Assembly: GCA_966112615.1 (NCBI GenBank)
Contig: CBHWDO010000002.1
Location: 124,001-188,000 of the forward strand
Source of the DNA: Flavitalea sp966112615
Lineage (GTDB): Bacteria; Bacteroidota; Bacteroidia; Chitinophagales; Chitinophagaceae
Direction of reading: 5' to 3'
DNA: 64,000 nt
Positions 52,301 through 59,210 of this stretch are shown one piece after another (position 1 is the first letter of the stretch; each line of letters begins with the position of its first letter). Under the pieces are notes generated by a model. The model had not been told where the DNA came from. It searched no databases and saw only the letters and a program-made list of their open reading frames with translations. Both the position numbers and the translations under genes were made by a program.

Positions 52301-52683
52301 TCGGCAGGAACATTTGTTTTTTCGAATAAAACCAGCAGGGAATTTGGCATCAGTCTGAACGACAGGTTGGTACCTGCCAGCAGTTTGTCCATGACTTGTG
52401 CCAGGTCGGCATTGCGGATTACCAGGTCGAGTTTTTTGTCGACTGGTGCAATGTCCGTGCTGTACACGAAACGATAGGATGATGCTTTCTCTACGGCTGT
52501 CACTGCTTTGCTCCAGGTGGTGTTGCGCAGGACGAGGGTGATCTTCTCCTGGCTTGCCGCCTTCACAGCAAAGTGCATCATAATTAACAGCATCATGGCT
52601 GTGCTCACTCTCATAAGCCTTAACATTTTAACCCGAAAGGGTTCTTTGAATAAATGGCTCGTTAGGTTAGGCCCACTAAACAT
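49342..52683 (-). CDS. susC: SusC/RagA TonB-linked outer-membrane transporter with STN domain
   Basis: About 1113 residues from the ATG at 52683; an ATG at 52725 would add 14 residues and cannot be excluded. Signal/anchor at about 20-45, then an STN domain (ITLVLRNTTWSKAVTAVEKA; RFVYSTDIAPVDKKLDLVIR), a carboxypeptidase-regulatory-like domain (VTGKIVDEAGNPLPGASIRV), the TonB/plug region (VVVIGYGTASKRDLTGSIVK; LYVVDGIFNDNIDYLNPNDI then ESIEVLKD) and a 22-strand barrel. SusC moves oligosaccharides bound by SusD across the outer membrane. The STN domain allows contact with the FecR anti-sigma protein encoded just upstream, so transport and signalling are joined. Confidence 0.96.
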   Translation of the reverse strand: MFSGPNLTSHLFKEPFRVKMLRLMRVSTAMMLLIMMHFAVKAASQEKITLVLRNTTWSKAVTAVEKASSYRFVYSTDIAPVDKKLDLVIRNADLAQVMDKLLAGTNLSFRLMPNSLLVLFEKTNVPADIRVTGKIVDEAGNPLPGASIRVRGTSRGVSANAEGNYEITAPEDATLVFSNVGYEEQQIPVGGRTTINVTLLPSARVQDQVVVIGYGTASKRDLTGSIVKIAGKEIADKPNTNPVASLQGRVAGLSVVNSGTPGQEPDIRIRGTVSIGAVKPLYVVDGIFNDNIDYLNPNDIESIEVLKDPSSLAIFGIRGASGVIAITTKKAKAGQINVNFNSTFGAKKLVDKIAMVDAAGFKELYTEEQMNIGVDPAQMFDFSKWNGNTDWVDAVTQTGIFNTNNISITGSTDKNRFYMGAGYTTEEGIVKHEKLEKYMFSINDEYKVSKLFKIGFNVNAIRQKLPYSRAQGILFDARRVLPITPIYNEENGAYYDLAVQAAQITNPVMVLENNWNKEKRQEDRIVGSAFAELNLSKEWNWKSTFYMDISQLDGKSYSPIDSVYNPIVDQVFTHPSYLFTSVNTGKQNWKKFQQDHILTYKKTWGDHSLNASAGFTTYYQEYSGLFGYVRQSATGLPIPNDERFWQIDNGFGDPSTRVASSGAWQKATVSGLFRALYNYKNKYYLNGSFRRDGSSQISPTNRWKNFYSVGAAWEITEESFMESQNIFDFLKLKASWGVLGVQNTFGYDYPFYPELRSGSTAVFGSVIAPAYGLAYEPNRNLTWETVDGKEVGVEFDMLSRRLHGDIAYYHKTTRDLMTIIDLGPAGRRLDNIGEIVNKGIELSLSWSDNITKDLRYSVSGNFTTFNNRVTKLPSGARQAPSEERPNVTEQGMPIGYFYGYVVEGVYQSYADKLKSPVMNLGNTYGPGDLKYKDINGDGVVDANDRTMIGNPTPDFAYGGNVSLYYKNFDFGVDVNGVYGNEVYRYWGSSELPFTKFNYGAFKMNRWTGEGTSNWEPALGDNRTTNRLPSTYGIEDGSYIRIRNVQLGYNFPTQLIQRAKIKSLRVFANVQNLKTFKKNSGYTPEFGGSPTSFGIDNGNGALPVVYTGGINLTF

Positions 52684-52727
52684 ACACTTGATTTTAGGGT
52701 TTGTCAATGAAAAAATAGGTATCACTC

Positions 52728-53825
52728 TTATTTACTAATCTCAACGGTATTGCCCGTGACGCGGAATGAGAATGGAGAAGAGATCTGCATGGCAGTCAAT
52801 ACTTCTTCCAAAGTTTCATTCTCGAAATTCCCGGTGAAACGGAGGTCCTTAAGAGATTCATCGCGGATCTCGACTTTTTTGCCGAACCAGCGTTCCAATT
52901 GGACTGCGATGTTACCAAGGTTCTGATCCTTGAAGTAGAGTTTATTCTCTTTCCAGGCCACGTCTTCAGCCAGGTTTAGCACGGGGATGTATTGGATCTC
53001 ACGAATCTCTACCTGGGGGATGGCAGGGCCGGAATTTCTCCGAAGTTCAGCAGGCTTCCCGGTGTTGGTTGGTTCGGAAGCGGTGGAAATGCTGATCTTT
53101 TCGTTTGGTTTTAAAAGGATGTTCTGGTTCTTGCGGTCTTTCAGGATCACTTCAATGGATCCTCTTAATAAGGTTGCTTCGGCGACGTTCTCGCCTTTGT
53201 ATGCGCGTACGTTGAATGCGGTTCCCAGTACTTTAATATCCATTTTCTGGGTATGGATGATGAAGGGTTTACCGGCATTGTGCACTACATCGAAATATGC
53301 TTCACCTTCAAGTACAACTTCACGTTGATCGCCGTTGAAGTCGTTGCCATAGGTAAGTTTTGTATTGCTGTTTAGCCAGACCTGGGTGCCATCGGGCAGG
53401 GTCATTTGTGATTTGGCGCCGCTTCGTGTATGAACTTCGTTGAGGGCCTTTACTGAGGCAGTAACCGGTGAAGGTGTTGAAGCAGGAGTTCCAAGGTAAA
53501 GTGCTCCTGCGATCAGGATCGGAAGGGCGATAAGCGTATAAACCAGCCTGCGCCTGCTTTTGGGCCTGGTGGTAGGTTCAGGTTCCTCCTGTCCCGGTAT
53601 CTGGTGACCAGCCTCTTTCATCCTGTTGAGATGGAGGAGATAAGTAGCTTCCAGGTAATCTTTATCGGTTGGAGTTGGCGACTGCCAGTAGTTGGAGAGT
53701 TCGGCCATTATCTTAGCAGCCTGTGGATCCTGGAGAAGAAGTTCTTCCAGTTCCTGCAGTTCGCTTTGGTTGGCTTCGCCGGATAATTTCCGGGTGATGA
53801 GTGTCCAGATTCTTTCTATTGGCAT
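52728..53825 (-). CDS. FecR-family anti-sigma/signal transducer
   Basis: 365-residue inner-membrane regulator. A cytoplasmic N-terminal part binds the sigma factor (MPIERIWTLITRKLSGEANQ; LLLQDPQAAKIMAELSNYWQ), one membrane helix lies at about residues 93-112 (LVYTLIALPILIAGALYLG), then the periplasmic FecR domain (TRSGAKSQMTLPDGTQVWLN and GEAYFDVVHNAGKPFIIHTQ; KVLGTAFNVRAYKGENVAEA) and the C-terminal DUF4974-type domain (LEDVAWKENKLYFKDQNLGN; NETLEEVLTAMQISSPFSFR) that meets the SusC STN domain. Its usual neighbour, the ECF sigma gene, is present but separated by a toxin-antitoxin pair. Confidence 0.95.
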   Translation of the reverse strand: MPIERIWTLITRKLSGEANQSELQELEELLLQDPQAAKIMAELSNYWQSPTPTDKDYLEATYLLHLNRMKEAGHQIPGQEEPEPTTRPKSRRRLVYTLIALPILIAGALYLGTPASTPSPVTASVKALNEVHTRSGAKSQMTLPDGTQVWLNSNTKLTYGNDFNGDQREVVLEGEAYFDVVHNAGKPFIIHTQKMDIKVLGTAFNVRAYKGENVAEATLLRGSIEVILKDRKNQNILLKPNEKISISTASEPTNTGKPAELRRNSGPAIPQVEIREIQYIPVLNLAEDVAWKENKLYFKDQNLGNIAVQLERWFGKKVEIRDESLKDLRFTGNFENETLEEVLTAMQISSPFSFRVTGNTVEISK

Positions 53826-53902
53826 AGCAGTCGTGCATAAAGGAGCCGATTGCCGGGAAAATCCCCTAATGGGTATTTAAATTTTTTTAAGAAATTTTAA
53901 AA

Positions 53903-53932
53903 TGTACGTAATTTCGTACACTATAATGTACA
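53903..53932 (+). promoter_or_regulatory. YefM-type operator with TGTACA motifs
   Basis: The inverted repeat TGTACGTAATTTCGTACA (53903-53920) and a second TGTACA (53927-53932) lie just before the antitoxin ATG at 53939. YefM/YoeB complexes of other bacteria bind operators built on TGTACA half-sites in a long palindrome followed by a short one, the same layout as here. A TATAAT at 53922-53927 sits between them. Autorepression is therefore very likely. Confidence 0.8.
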
Positions 53933-53938
53933 AATTTT

Positions 53939-54220
53939 ATGCAGGCAATTACCATTACTCAACTACGCTCCAACATAAAGAAATACTTTGATGACATTAT
54001 AAGTGCTGAGGATGTCATTATCGTTCCAAGGAATAATGAAGATGAGGCCGTAGTAATTATGTCAATCAAAGAGTATAATTCTCTAAATGAAACGGCTCAC
54101 CTGCTTTCTTCAGCAAAAAACAGGATCCGTCTTATGGAAGCTTTATCCCAGGTGGAGGAAAAAAATACTGTTACTTATAAAATAGATAGAAAAGACTCAA
54201 AGAAGAAAAGTCCTAAATGA
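53939..54220 (+). CDS. yefM: YefM/Phd-family antitoxin
   Basis: 93-residue antitoxin. The N-terminal Phd/YefM fold reads MQAITITQLRSNIKKYFDDI (residues 1-20), then VIIVPRNNEDEAVVIMSIKE and YNSLNETAHLLSS, the classical YefM pattern. The C-terminal third is charged and probably disordered until bound to the toxin (NTVTYKIDRKDSKKKSPK). It neutralises the downstream toxin and represses its own promoter through TGTACA operators. It overlaps the toxin gene by 4 bp (ATGA). Confidence 0.93.
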   Translation: MQAITITQLRSNIKKYFDDIISAEDVIIVPRNNEDEAVVIMSIKEYNSLNETAHLLSSAKNRIRLMEALSQVEEKNTVTYKIDRKDSKKKSPK

Positions 54221-54489
54221 ATTTTGAATTTACCCAACATGCATGGAAGGATTTTGAGTTTTGGATAGATACGGATCCCGAAACATCAGAAAAGATTCGT
54301 GCATTGCTTAAGGATATTTCCCGAAATCCTTTTCATGGACCTGGAAAGCCGGAGCCATTAAGGTTTGAACTTAAAGGTTATTGGTCTAGAAGGATTACAG
54401 GTGAGCATCGTCTCGTTTATAAAATAGAAGGAGAAAAAGGTAAAGATCAAAAATGCATTATTCTTCAGTGCAGGTATCATTATGATTAG
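54217..54489 (+). CDS. yoeB: YoeB-family mRNA endonuclease toxin
   Basis: 90-residue ribosome-dependent mRNA interferase of the RelE/YoeB fold. The start MNFEFTQHAWKDFEFWIDTD is the family N-terminus. Catalytic residues are visible in GKPEPLRFELKGYWSRRITG (Glu and Arg) and the end RLVYKIEGE...CRYHYD carries the conserved His-Tyr pair. The length is standard and nothing appears broken, so the toxin should be active. It converges with the ECF sigma gene, with one base between the stops. Confidence 0.94.
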   Translation: MNFEFTQHAWKDFEFWIDTDPETSEKIRALLKDISRNPFHGPGKPEPLRFELKGYWSRRITGEHRLVYKIEGEKGKDQKCIILQCRYHYD

Positions 54490-54490
54490 A

Positions 54491-55063
54491 TCACTTCCTT
54501 ATTCTCCAATACTCACCAATCGCCTGGCCGATCTTCTTCACCGCAATGGCGATCTGGTTATCGATGGTCTTGATACTTATATTGAGAAGACTGGAGATTT
54601 CTTTATGGCGAAGCTTGTCTTCTTTGGCTAGTTTGAAGATGAGCTGGCATCTTGCCGGTAATTCCCTAATGGCCTGCCCGATCTTTTCACGGAGCTCATT
54701 CACTTCTGTTGATTCATCAGGAGTTGCATAATCAGAGATGAAATCGATCTCGGAGCCATCAAAGGAAACATGCGTGTTCTTTTTCTTCTCCTTATTCATC
54801 GCCTTTACGCTCTGGTTTCGCACCGCGATAAAAAGATACAATTTCAGGTTATCGATCTTTTTCAGGTTGGCCCTGTTTGCCCAAATTGTAATGAATATAT
54901 CGGAAGTGATCTCTTCGGCCAATTCCCTGGAACGTGTAATTGAATGGGCCAGTCCGCACAATGAAGGGAATAAAAGAATGAATAATTGCTTATAAGCAAC
55001 TTCATCCTCAAAACTGCTAATCCGGTCCTGTAGCTCTTTGATATGATCTTCCCCAGGGAACAT
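54491..55063 (-). CDS. ECF sigma factor of the glycan locus
   Basis: 190-residue sigma-70 family protein of the group that works with FecR/SusC. Region 2 (about residues 25-95) contains LFPSLCGLAHSITRSRELAE and EITSDIFITIWANRANLKKI; region 4 (about 120-185) contains IRELPARCQLIFKLAKEDKL and RHKEISSLLNISIKTIDNQI. It should be released by the FecR protein when SusC/SusD meet substrate and then transcribe the glycan locus. In most loci of this type sigma, FecR and SusC are adjacent; here a toxin-antitoxin pair lies in between on the opposite strand. Confidence 0.94.
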   Translation of the reverse strand: MFPGEDHIKELQDRISSFEDEVAYKQLFILLFPSLCGLAHSITRSRELAEEITSDIFITIWANRANLKKIDNLKLYLFIAVRNQSVKAMNKEKKKNTHVSFDGSEIDFISDYATPDESTEVNELREKIGQAIRELPARCQLIFKLAKEDKLRHKEISSLLNISIKTIDNQIAIAVKKIGQAIGEYWRIRK

Positions 55064-55156
55064 GCAATCGTTTCGGTGTTACAACTTAGGCCGTGAAATT
55101 ACAGTATAAATTAATACAAGAATTTTCTATTTCAGTTTCCTTATCTTCGCCGCCGT

Positions 55157-55345
55157 GATGCGGTTTCATGATATCATTATCATGGATTAAAAGGGAATCA
55201 TGTGTAAATCATGAGCTGTCCCGCAACTGTAAGCAATCATCAAAGCTCGGTCATCCCATGTTCATTGTTTCGATAAGAAATGAGAAGAACGACCAGGGTA
55301 TTGCAAGCCAGGAGACCTGCCACCTCACTCTGAATTCACAGCTTT
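55157..55345 (+). ncRNA. Cobalamin riboswitch aptamer
   Basis: Upstream of btuB. The B12 box GCCAGGAGACCTGCC is exact at 55307-55321. Upstream parts of the aptamer are also readable: AAAAGGGAATCATGTG (about 55189-55204), GCTGTCCCGCAACTGTAAG (about 55215) and the flanking helices. It occupies the centre of the 396-bp gap before btuB. Binding of cobalamin should turn off the salvage operon downstream. A short reading frame across it has no coding character. Confidence 0.95.
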
Positions 55346-55465
55346 CGGGAGAAAAGCGTGAGTTGTATAATGCTTAGGCAAAATATAATTCTGCAACCTT
55401 ATCGTTCCTCGAAAGCTCATTGTTTCATTAAACTCCGGAGGGAGTAAACTCAACTAACAATGAGC
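55340..55465 (+). promoter_or_regulatory. btuB: Riboswitch expression platform sequestering the btuB start
   Basis: Two mutually exclusive helices can be drawn. A sequestering stem pairs GCTCATTGTT (55415-55424) with AACAATGAGC (55456-55465), a perfect 10-bp match that buries the btuB ATG at 55460; the GGAGGGAG ribosome site (55437-55444) is inside the loop. A competing stem pairs AGCTTTCG (55340-55347) with CGAAAGCT (55410-55417), which overlaps the first arm. This suggests control of translation initiation. Which state is B12-bound is inferred, not shown. Confidence 0.72.
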
Positions 55466-57382
55466 AGATTTTTCGCAATGGCAGCCGCATTGCTGGCAGT
55501 CAACAGTGTTCTTGCACAAGACACTACCAAAACCAAACAGCTTGATGAGGTCATCGTGACCGCAACCCGTTTTCAGCAAAAGCAATCCACCACGGGAAAA
55601 GTAGTAACCGTTATCGACCAGCCAACCCTGCAACGCAGTGTGGGCCGAAATCTCAGTGAGATCATCAATTACAACGCAGGTATCTTTATCAATGGAGCAA
55701 ACAATGTACTGGGTACAAACCAGGATATCAACCTCCGTGGATCCGGTCATGGTAAATCGCTTATCCTGATCGATGGAATTCCTGTCAGCGATCCTTCACA
55801 ATCTAACAATGGGTTCGACATCAACAACATTTCTCCTGCACAGGTTGAACGTATCGAGATCCTTCGGGGTGCACACAGTACGCTATGGGGTTCGGATGCT
55901 ATCGCTGGGGTGATCAACATCATCACGAAGAAAGGCGGTAATAAAAAGATCGGTGGTAATGCCATGTTGAATTATGGCAGCTACAATACATTCCGCGGAT
56001 CTGCAGGCATCAACGGTAAACTGGAAAAATTCAACTATAACCTGTCGTACAATCATACGAAGAGTAAAGGATTTTCAACAGCACAGGATACCACGGGGAA
56101 TGCAAATTTTGATGATGATGGTATTGTGCATAACAATATCCAGGCGAATTTAGGCTACAGGATCAATGAACGTTTTTCATTGAAATCATTGCATACGTAT
56201 TCAAAGTATACTGTCGATATAGATGCTGGAGCGTATAAGGATGACCGTGATAATATCTCTGAAAATTCAAGCCTGTTGAATAATGTTGAATTGGGCTATC
56301 AATCAAAAGGAATCAGGTTGAATCTTTCGCAGTCCTTTCAACGCATAGAAAGAATCTATACAGATGACAGTGCACATGTTGGAGGATTTGCAAAATATTC
56401 GAGAGGACAGTATGTCGGAAACTCAGCAGTGACGGAACTTTACGGCAATATTCAAATTGCAAAGGGATGGTCATTGGTATCCGGGATCCAATATTTCACA
56501 ACCAATACTTCTCAGAATTATTTAAGCATAAGTGACTTTGGTCCATTTGAATCAGCATTGGGTGACAGTGCCAAAGCAAACAATCTTTCCTTATACAATT
56601 CAGTGCTGTTCAATAAGGGAGGATTCAACCTCGAAGTAGGTTTCAGGTTCAATCATCATAATATCTATGGTGATAATGGAACTTATACTTTTAATCCGTC
56701 ATATAATTTTGATGAGAATACCAGGGTATTCCTCAATATTTCATCTGCCTATAAAGTTCCGACACTGTACCAGTTGTACAGTGAATATGGAAACAGATTT
56801 TTGAAGCCTGAAGAAGCAAATAATTACGAGTTAGGTTTCCAGGTTTTCAGTAATAACCGGACTAATAGTTTTCGTCTTGTTGGATTCAAAAGAGATATCA
56901 GGAACCTGATCATATTTTATACCGATCCTGCAACCTGGTCGAGCCAGTATTTGAATCGAGATAAACAGAAAGATTTTGGATTTGAATTCGAATCAAAAAC
57001 TGCAGTGGGCAAGTTTGGCAACTGGACCAACAACATCACTTATGTGTATGGCAAAGGAGAGAATGCAGGCGTGAAAGTGAAGAACCTGTATCGCAGGCCC
57101 AACTTCACTTTGAACAGTATCCTTGATCTGACCATCGCTGAGAAATTCAATGTGGTTCCTGCCTTTCGATTTGTAGGTGATCGATTGAAAGGAGAATATG
57201 ATCCGGGTCCGGAAGAAATGCCTTCTTATTATAACATCGATCTCTATGTTGGATATAGCCTGAATAAATCAGTAAGATTTTTTGTAGATGCACGAAACCT
57301 TACCAATCAGGAATACTTCGATATACCAGGATACAATAACAGGAAATTCAATTTCACTGCAGGAGCAGCTTTCAACTTTTAA
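55460..57382 (+). CDS. btuB: BtuB-type TonB-dependent cobalamin/corrinoid receptor
   Basis: 640-residue outer-membrane transporter with a signal peptide (about 20 residues ending VNSVLAQ). The TonB box region is DEVIVTATRFQQKQSTTGKV, followed by the plug domain (LSEIINYNAGIFINGANNVL; RGSGHGKSLILIDGIPVSDP; ERIEILRGAHSTLWGSDAIA) and the 22-strand barrel. The end RFFVDARNLTNQEYFDIPGY and the terminal phenylalanine (AAFNF) fit. It sits behind a cobalamin riboswitch and before cobalamin salvage genes, which supports corrinoid as cargo. Confidence 0.94.
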   Translation: MSRFFAMAAALLAVNSVLAQDTTKTKQLDEVIVTATRFQQKQSTTGKVVTVIDQPTLQRSVGRNLSEIINYNAGIFINGANNVLGTNQDINLRGSGHGKSLILIDGIPVSDPSQSNNGFDINNISPAQVERIEILRGAHSTLWGSDAIAGVINIITKKGGNKKIGGNAMLNYGSYNTFRGSAGINGKLEKFNYNLSYNHTKSKGFSTAQDTTGNANFDDDGIVHNNIQANLGYRINERFSLKSLHTYSKYTVDIDAGAYKDDRDNISENSSLLNNVELGYQSKGIRLNLSQSFQRIERIYTDDSAHVGGFAKYSRGQYVGNSAVTELYGNIQIAKGWSLVSGIQYFTTNTSQNYLSISDFGPFESALGDSAKANNLSLYNSVLFNKGGFNLEVGFRFNHHNIYGDNGTYTFNPSYNFDENTRVFLNISSAYKVPTLYQLYSEYGNRFLKPEEANNYELGFQVFSNNRTNSFRLVGFKRDIRNLIIFYTDPATWSSQYLNRDKQKDFGFEFESKTAVGKFGNWTNNITYVYGKGENAGVKVKNLYRRPNFTLNSILDLTIAEKFNVVPAFRFVGDRLKGEYDPGPEEMPSYYNIDLYVGYSLNKSVRFFVDARNLTNQEYFDIPGYNNRKFNFTAGAAFNF

Positions 57383-57393
57383 AATAATTAACC

Positions 57394-57984
57394 ATGACCA
57401 TTCAAAAGATCAATCCAACCTTTTCGGTTTTGTCTGTATTCATGATCGCCGTGGCTTTACTGCGCATTCCAAATGCCGCAGGACTCAGTCCTTTATCCAA
57501 TCTTACACCGATTGGTGCGATGGGATTATTTGGCGGTGCTTATTTCAGTAAGAATTGGAAAGCGTTTTTATTTCCAATGTTAACCTTGCTGGTCAGTGAC
57601 CTGGCTATCAACATGCTTGTCTTCAATGGAAAATATGGTGTGATGTATGGAGGCTGGTACTATATCTATGGTATCTTCTTTTTGATTACACTGATAGGAA
57701 AATATATGTTGAAGAAGATCACTGTAAAGAATGTATTATTCGCAGGAATCGGTGCATCATTGATGCACTGGGTGATCGCTGATTTTACAGTTTGGGCAGG
57801 CGGTGGAACTGACCTGAGGACCATGTTGCCGCTGAGCCGCGACTGGGCTGGGTTACAGCAATGTTATATCCAGGGATTGCCATTCATGCGCAATTTCATG
57901 GCTGGTACTTTATTGTATAGTGCCATCATGTTTGGTGGATATGAATTTTATCTGTCGAGAAAAAGAATCAACGCAATTGCATGA
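57394..57984 (+). CDS. DUF6580-like integral membrane protein of the B12 locus
   Basis: 196 residues with about five membrane helices (FSVLSVFMIAVALLRI; LTPIGAMGLFGGAYF; AFLFPMLTLLVSDLAIN; IYGIFFLITLIGKYML; FMAGTLLYSAIMFGGYEF). The layout resembles the DUF6580 family of putative transporters and substrate-binding S-type subunits. It lies 11 bp after btuB and overlaps cobU by 4 bp, so it is part of the cobalamin operon. The natural guess is inner-membrane movement of cobalamin, cobinamide or cobalt, but no substrate site can be named. Confidence 0.72.
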   Translation: MTIQKINPTFSVLSVFMIAVALLRIPNAAGLSPLSNLTPIGAMGLFGGAYFSKNWKAFLFPMLTLLVSDLAINMLVFNGKYGVMYGGWYYIYGIFFLITLIGKYMLKKITVKNVLFAGIGASLMHWVIADFTVWAGGGTDLRTMLPLSRDWAGLQQCYIQGLPFMRNFMAGTLLYSAIMFGGYEFYLSRKRINAIA

Positions 57985-58493
57985 TCATACTTGTAACCGG
58001 TGGTGCAAGAAGTGGTAAAAGCAGGTATGCACAGGAGCTTGCGCTTAGCTTAACGCAGGAGCCTGTGTATATCGCTACTGCCAAAGTTTGGGATAATGAT
58101 TTTGAGAAGCGGGTGAAGCGACACCAGGAAGATCGTGATCATCGATGGACAAATTTTGAAGAGCAACAAAAAGTTGCATCCTTGCCAATTGAAGGAAGGG
58201 TTTGCATGATTGATTGCGTTACACTCTGGCTTACCAATTTTTTCACTGATACAAAGTATGATGTTGATCATTCTCTTTCACTGTTTAAGCAGCAGGTGGA
58301 TGAGTTGTCTGATAAAGTTGGAACCTTCATCATCGTAACCAATGAACTTGGAATGGGTGTTCATGCAGATACAGAGATAGGAAGAAAATTCACTGACCTG
58401 CAGGGTTGGGCAAACCAGTATGTTGCTTCCAAAGCATCCCGGGTTGTGTTCATGGTAAGTGGTATTGCTATGGTAATTAAAAATGAAAAATGA
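57981..58493 (+). CDS. cobU: Adenosylcobinamide kinase/guanylyltransferase
   Basis: 170-residue bifunctional enzyme that phosphorylates adenosylcobinamide and adds GMP, the first step of nucleotide-loop assembly in salvage. P-loop VTGGARSGKSRYAQ at the N-terminus, YIATAKVWDNDFEKRVKRHQ and EDRDHRWTNFEEQ, ending NELGMGVHADTEIGRKFTDL then VFMVSGIA, all diagnostic. Length is standard. It overlaps both neighbours by 4 bp. Confidence 0.96.
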   Translation: MIILVTGGARSGKSRYAQELALSLTQEPVYIATAKVWDNDFEKRVKRHQEDRDHRWTNFEEQQKVASLPIEGRVCMIDCVTLWLTNFFTDTKYDVDHSLSLFKQQVDELSDKVGTFIIVTNELGMGVHADTEIGRKFTDLQGWANQYVASKASRVVFMVSGIAMVIKNEK

Positions 58494-59209
58494 AAAAGAT
58501 CCCTGCAATATTCAGTTGGAGTGGTGGAAAAGACAGCAGCTATGCATTGTATAAAGTGATGCAGGAAGGAGTGTATGAAGTGCGTTATCTACTTTCTACT
58601 ATCAATGGAAATTTCAGAAGATTATCAATGCATGGGGTACGCGAGGAATTGATTGAAGCGCAGTCGGCATCAATTGGTATTCCTTTGAAGAAAGTATATG
58701 TATATGAATCTGACAATGCATCCTATGAAAGGCAGATGGCAGCATTATTAGAGCAGGTTAAACTTGAAGGTATTGAGCATGTGATCTTTGGTGATATTTT
58801 TTTGGAAGACTTACGTGCTTATCGTGAAGAAAAGATGAAGCAGGTTGGTATGCATTGTAAGTTCCCATTGTGGAAGCTGGATACAGCCTTGCTTATTAAG
58901 GATTTTGTTGATAAGGGGTTCAGGACAATGACCTGTTGCATCAATGATGGATACCTTGATGAAAGCTGGTGTGGAAGATTAGTGGATGAGGAATTTATAA
59001 GGTCTCTTCCATCGACGGTAGATTCCTGTGGTGAACATGGTGAGTTTCATACATATTGTTTTGAAGGACCCATCTTCCGTTTTCCATTACCAATACATAA
59101 AGGTGAACTAACTTATCGCGAGCTGGAGATAAAAACTAACAATCATCCAACACCAATTAAAGATGTTGGAACAAAAGGATTTTGGTTTTGTGACCTAACA
59201 ATTGAATAA
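58490..59209 (+). CDS. DUF71/Dph6-like PP-loop ATPase in the B12 operon
   Basis: 239 residues of the ATP-pyrophosphatase family (COG2102). The PP-loop SWSGGKDSSYALYKVMQEGV is at residues 9-28, followed by YLLSTINGNFRRLSMHGVRE, FGDIFLEDLRAYREEKMKQV and FRTMTCCINDGYLDESWCGR. In archaea and eukaryotes this family makes diphthamide, which bacteria lack. Published comparative genomics of the family predicted a bacterial subgroup in B12 salvage, and this copy lies between cobU (4-bp overlap) and cobT, in agreement. The reaction is unknown; amide-forming chemistry on a corrinoid side chain is a reasonable guess. Confidence 0.85.
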   Translation: MKKIPAIFSWSGGKDSSYALYKVMQEGVYEVRYLLSTINGNFRRLSMHGVREELIEAQSASIGIPLKKVYVYESDNASYERQMAALLEQVKLEGIEHVIFGDIFLEDLRAYREEKMKQVGMHCKFPLWKLDTALLIKDFVDKGFRTMTCCINDGYLDESWCGRLVDEEFIRSLPSTVDSCGEHGEFHTYCFEGPIFRFPLPIHKGELTYRELEIKTNNHPTPIKDVGTKGFWFCDLTIE

Positions 59210-59210
59210 G

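Noticed and set aside
55142..55149. TATCTTCG as the -7 element of the btuB operon
   Set aside because: One mismatch from the Bacteroidota consensus TAnnTTTG but no clear -33 element upstream, so not listed as a feature.
55168..55377. Short plus-strand reading frame before btuB
   Set aside because: It lies on the cobalamin riboswitch, including the exact B12 box; no coding character.
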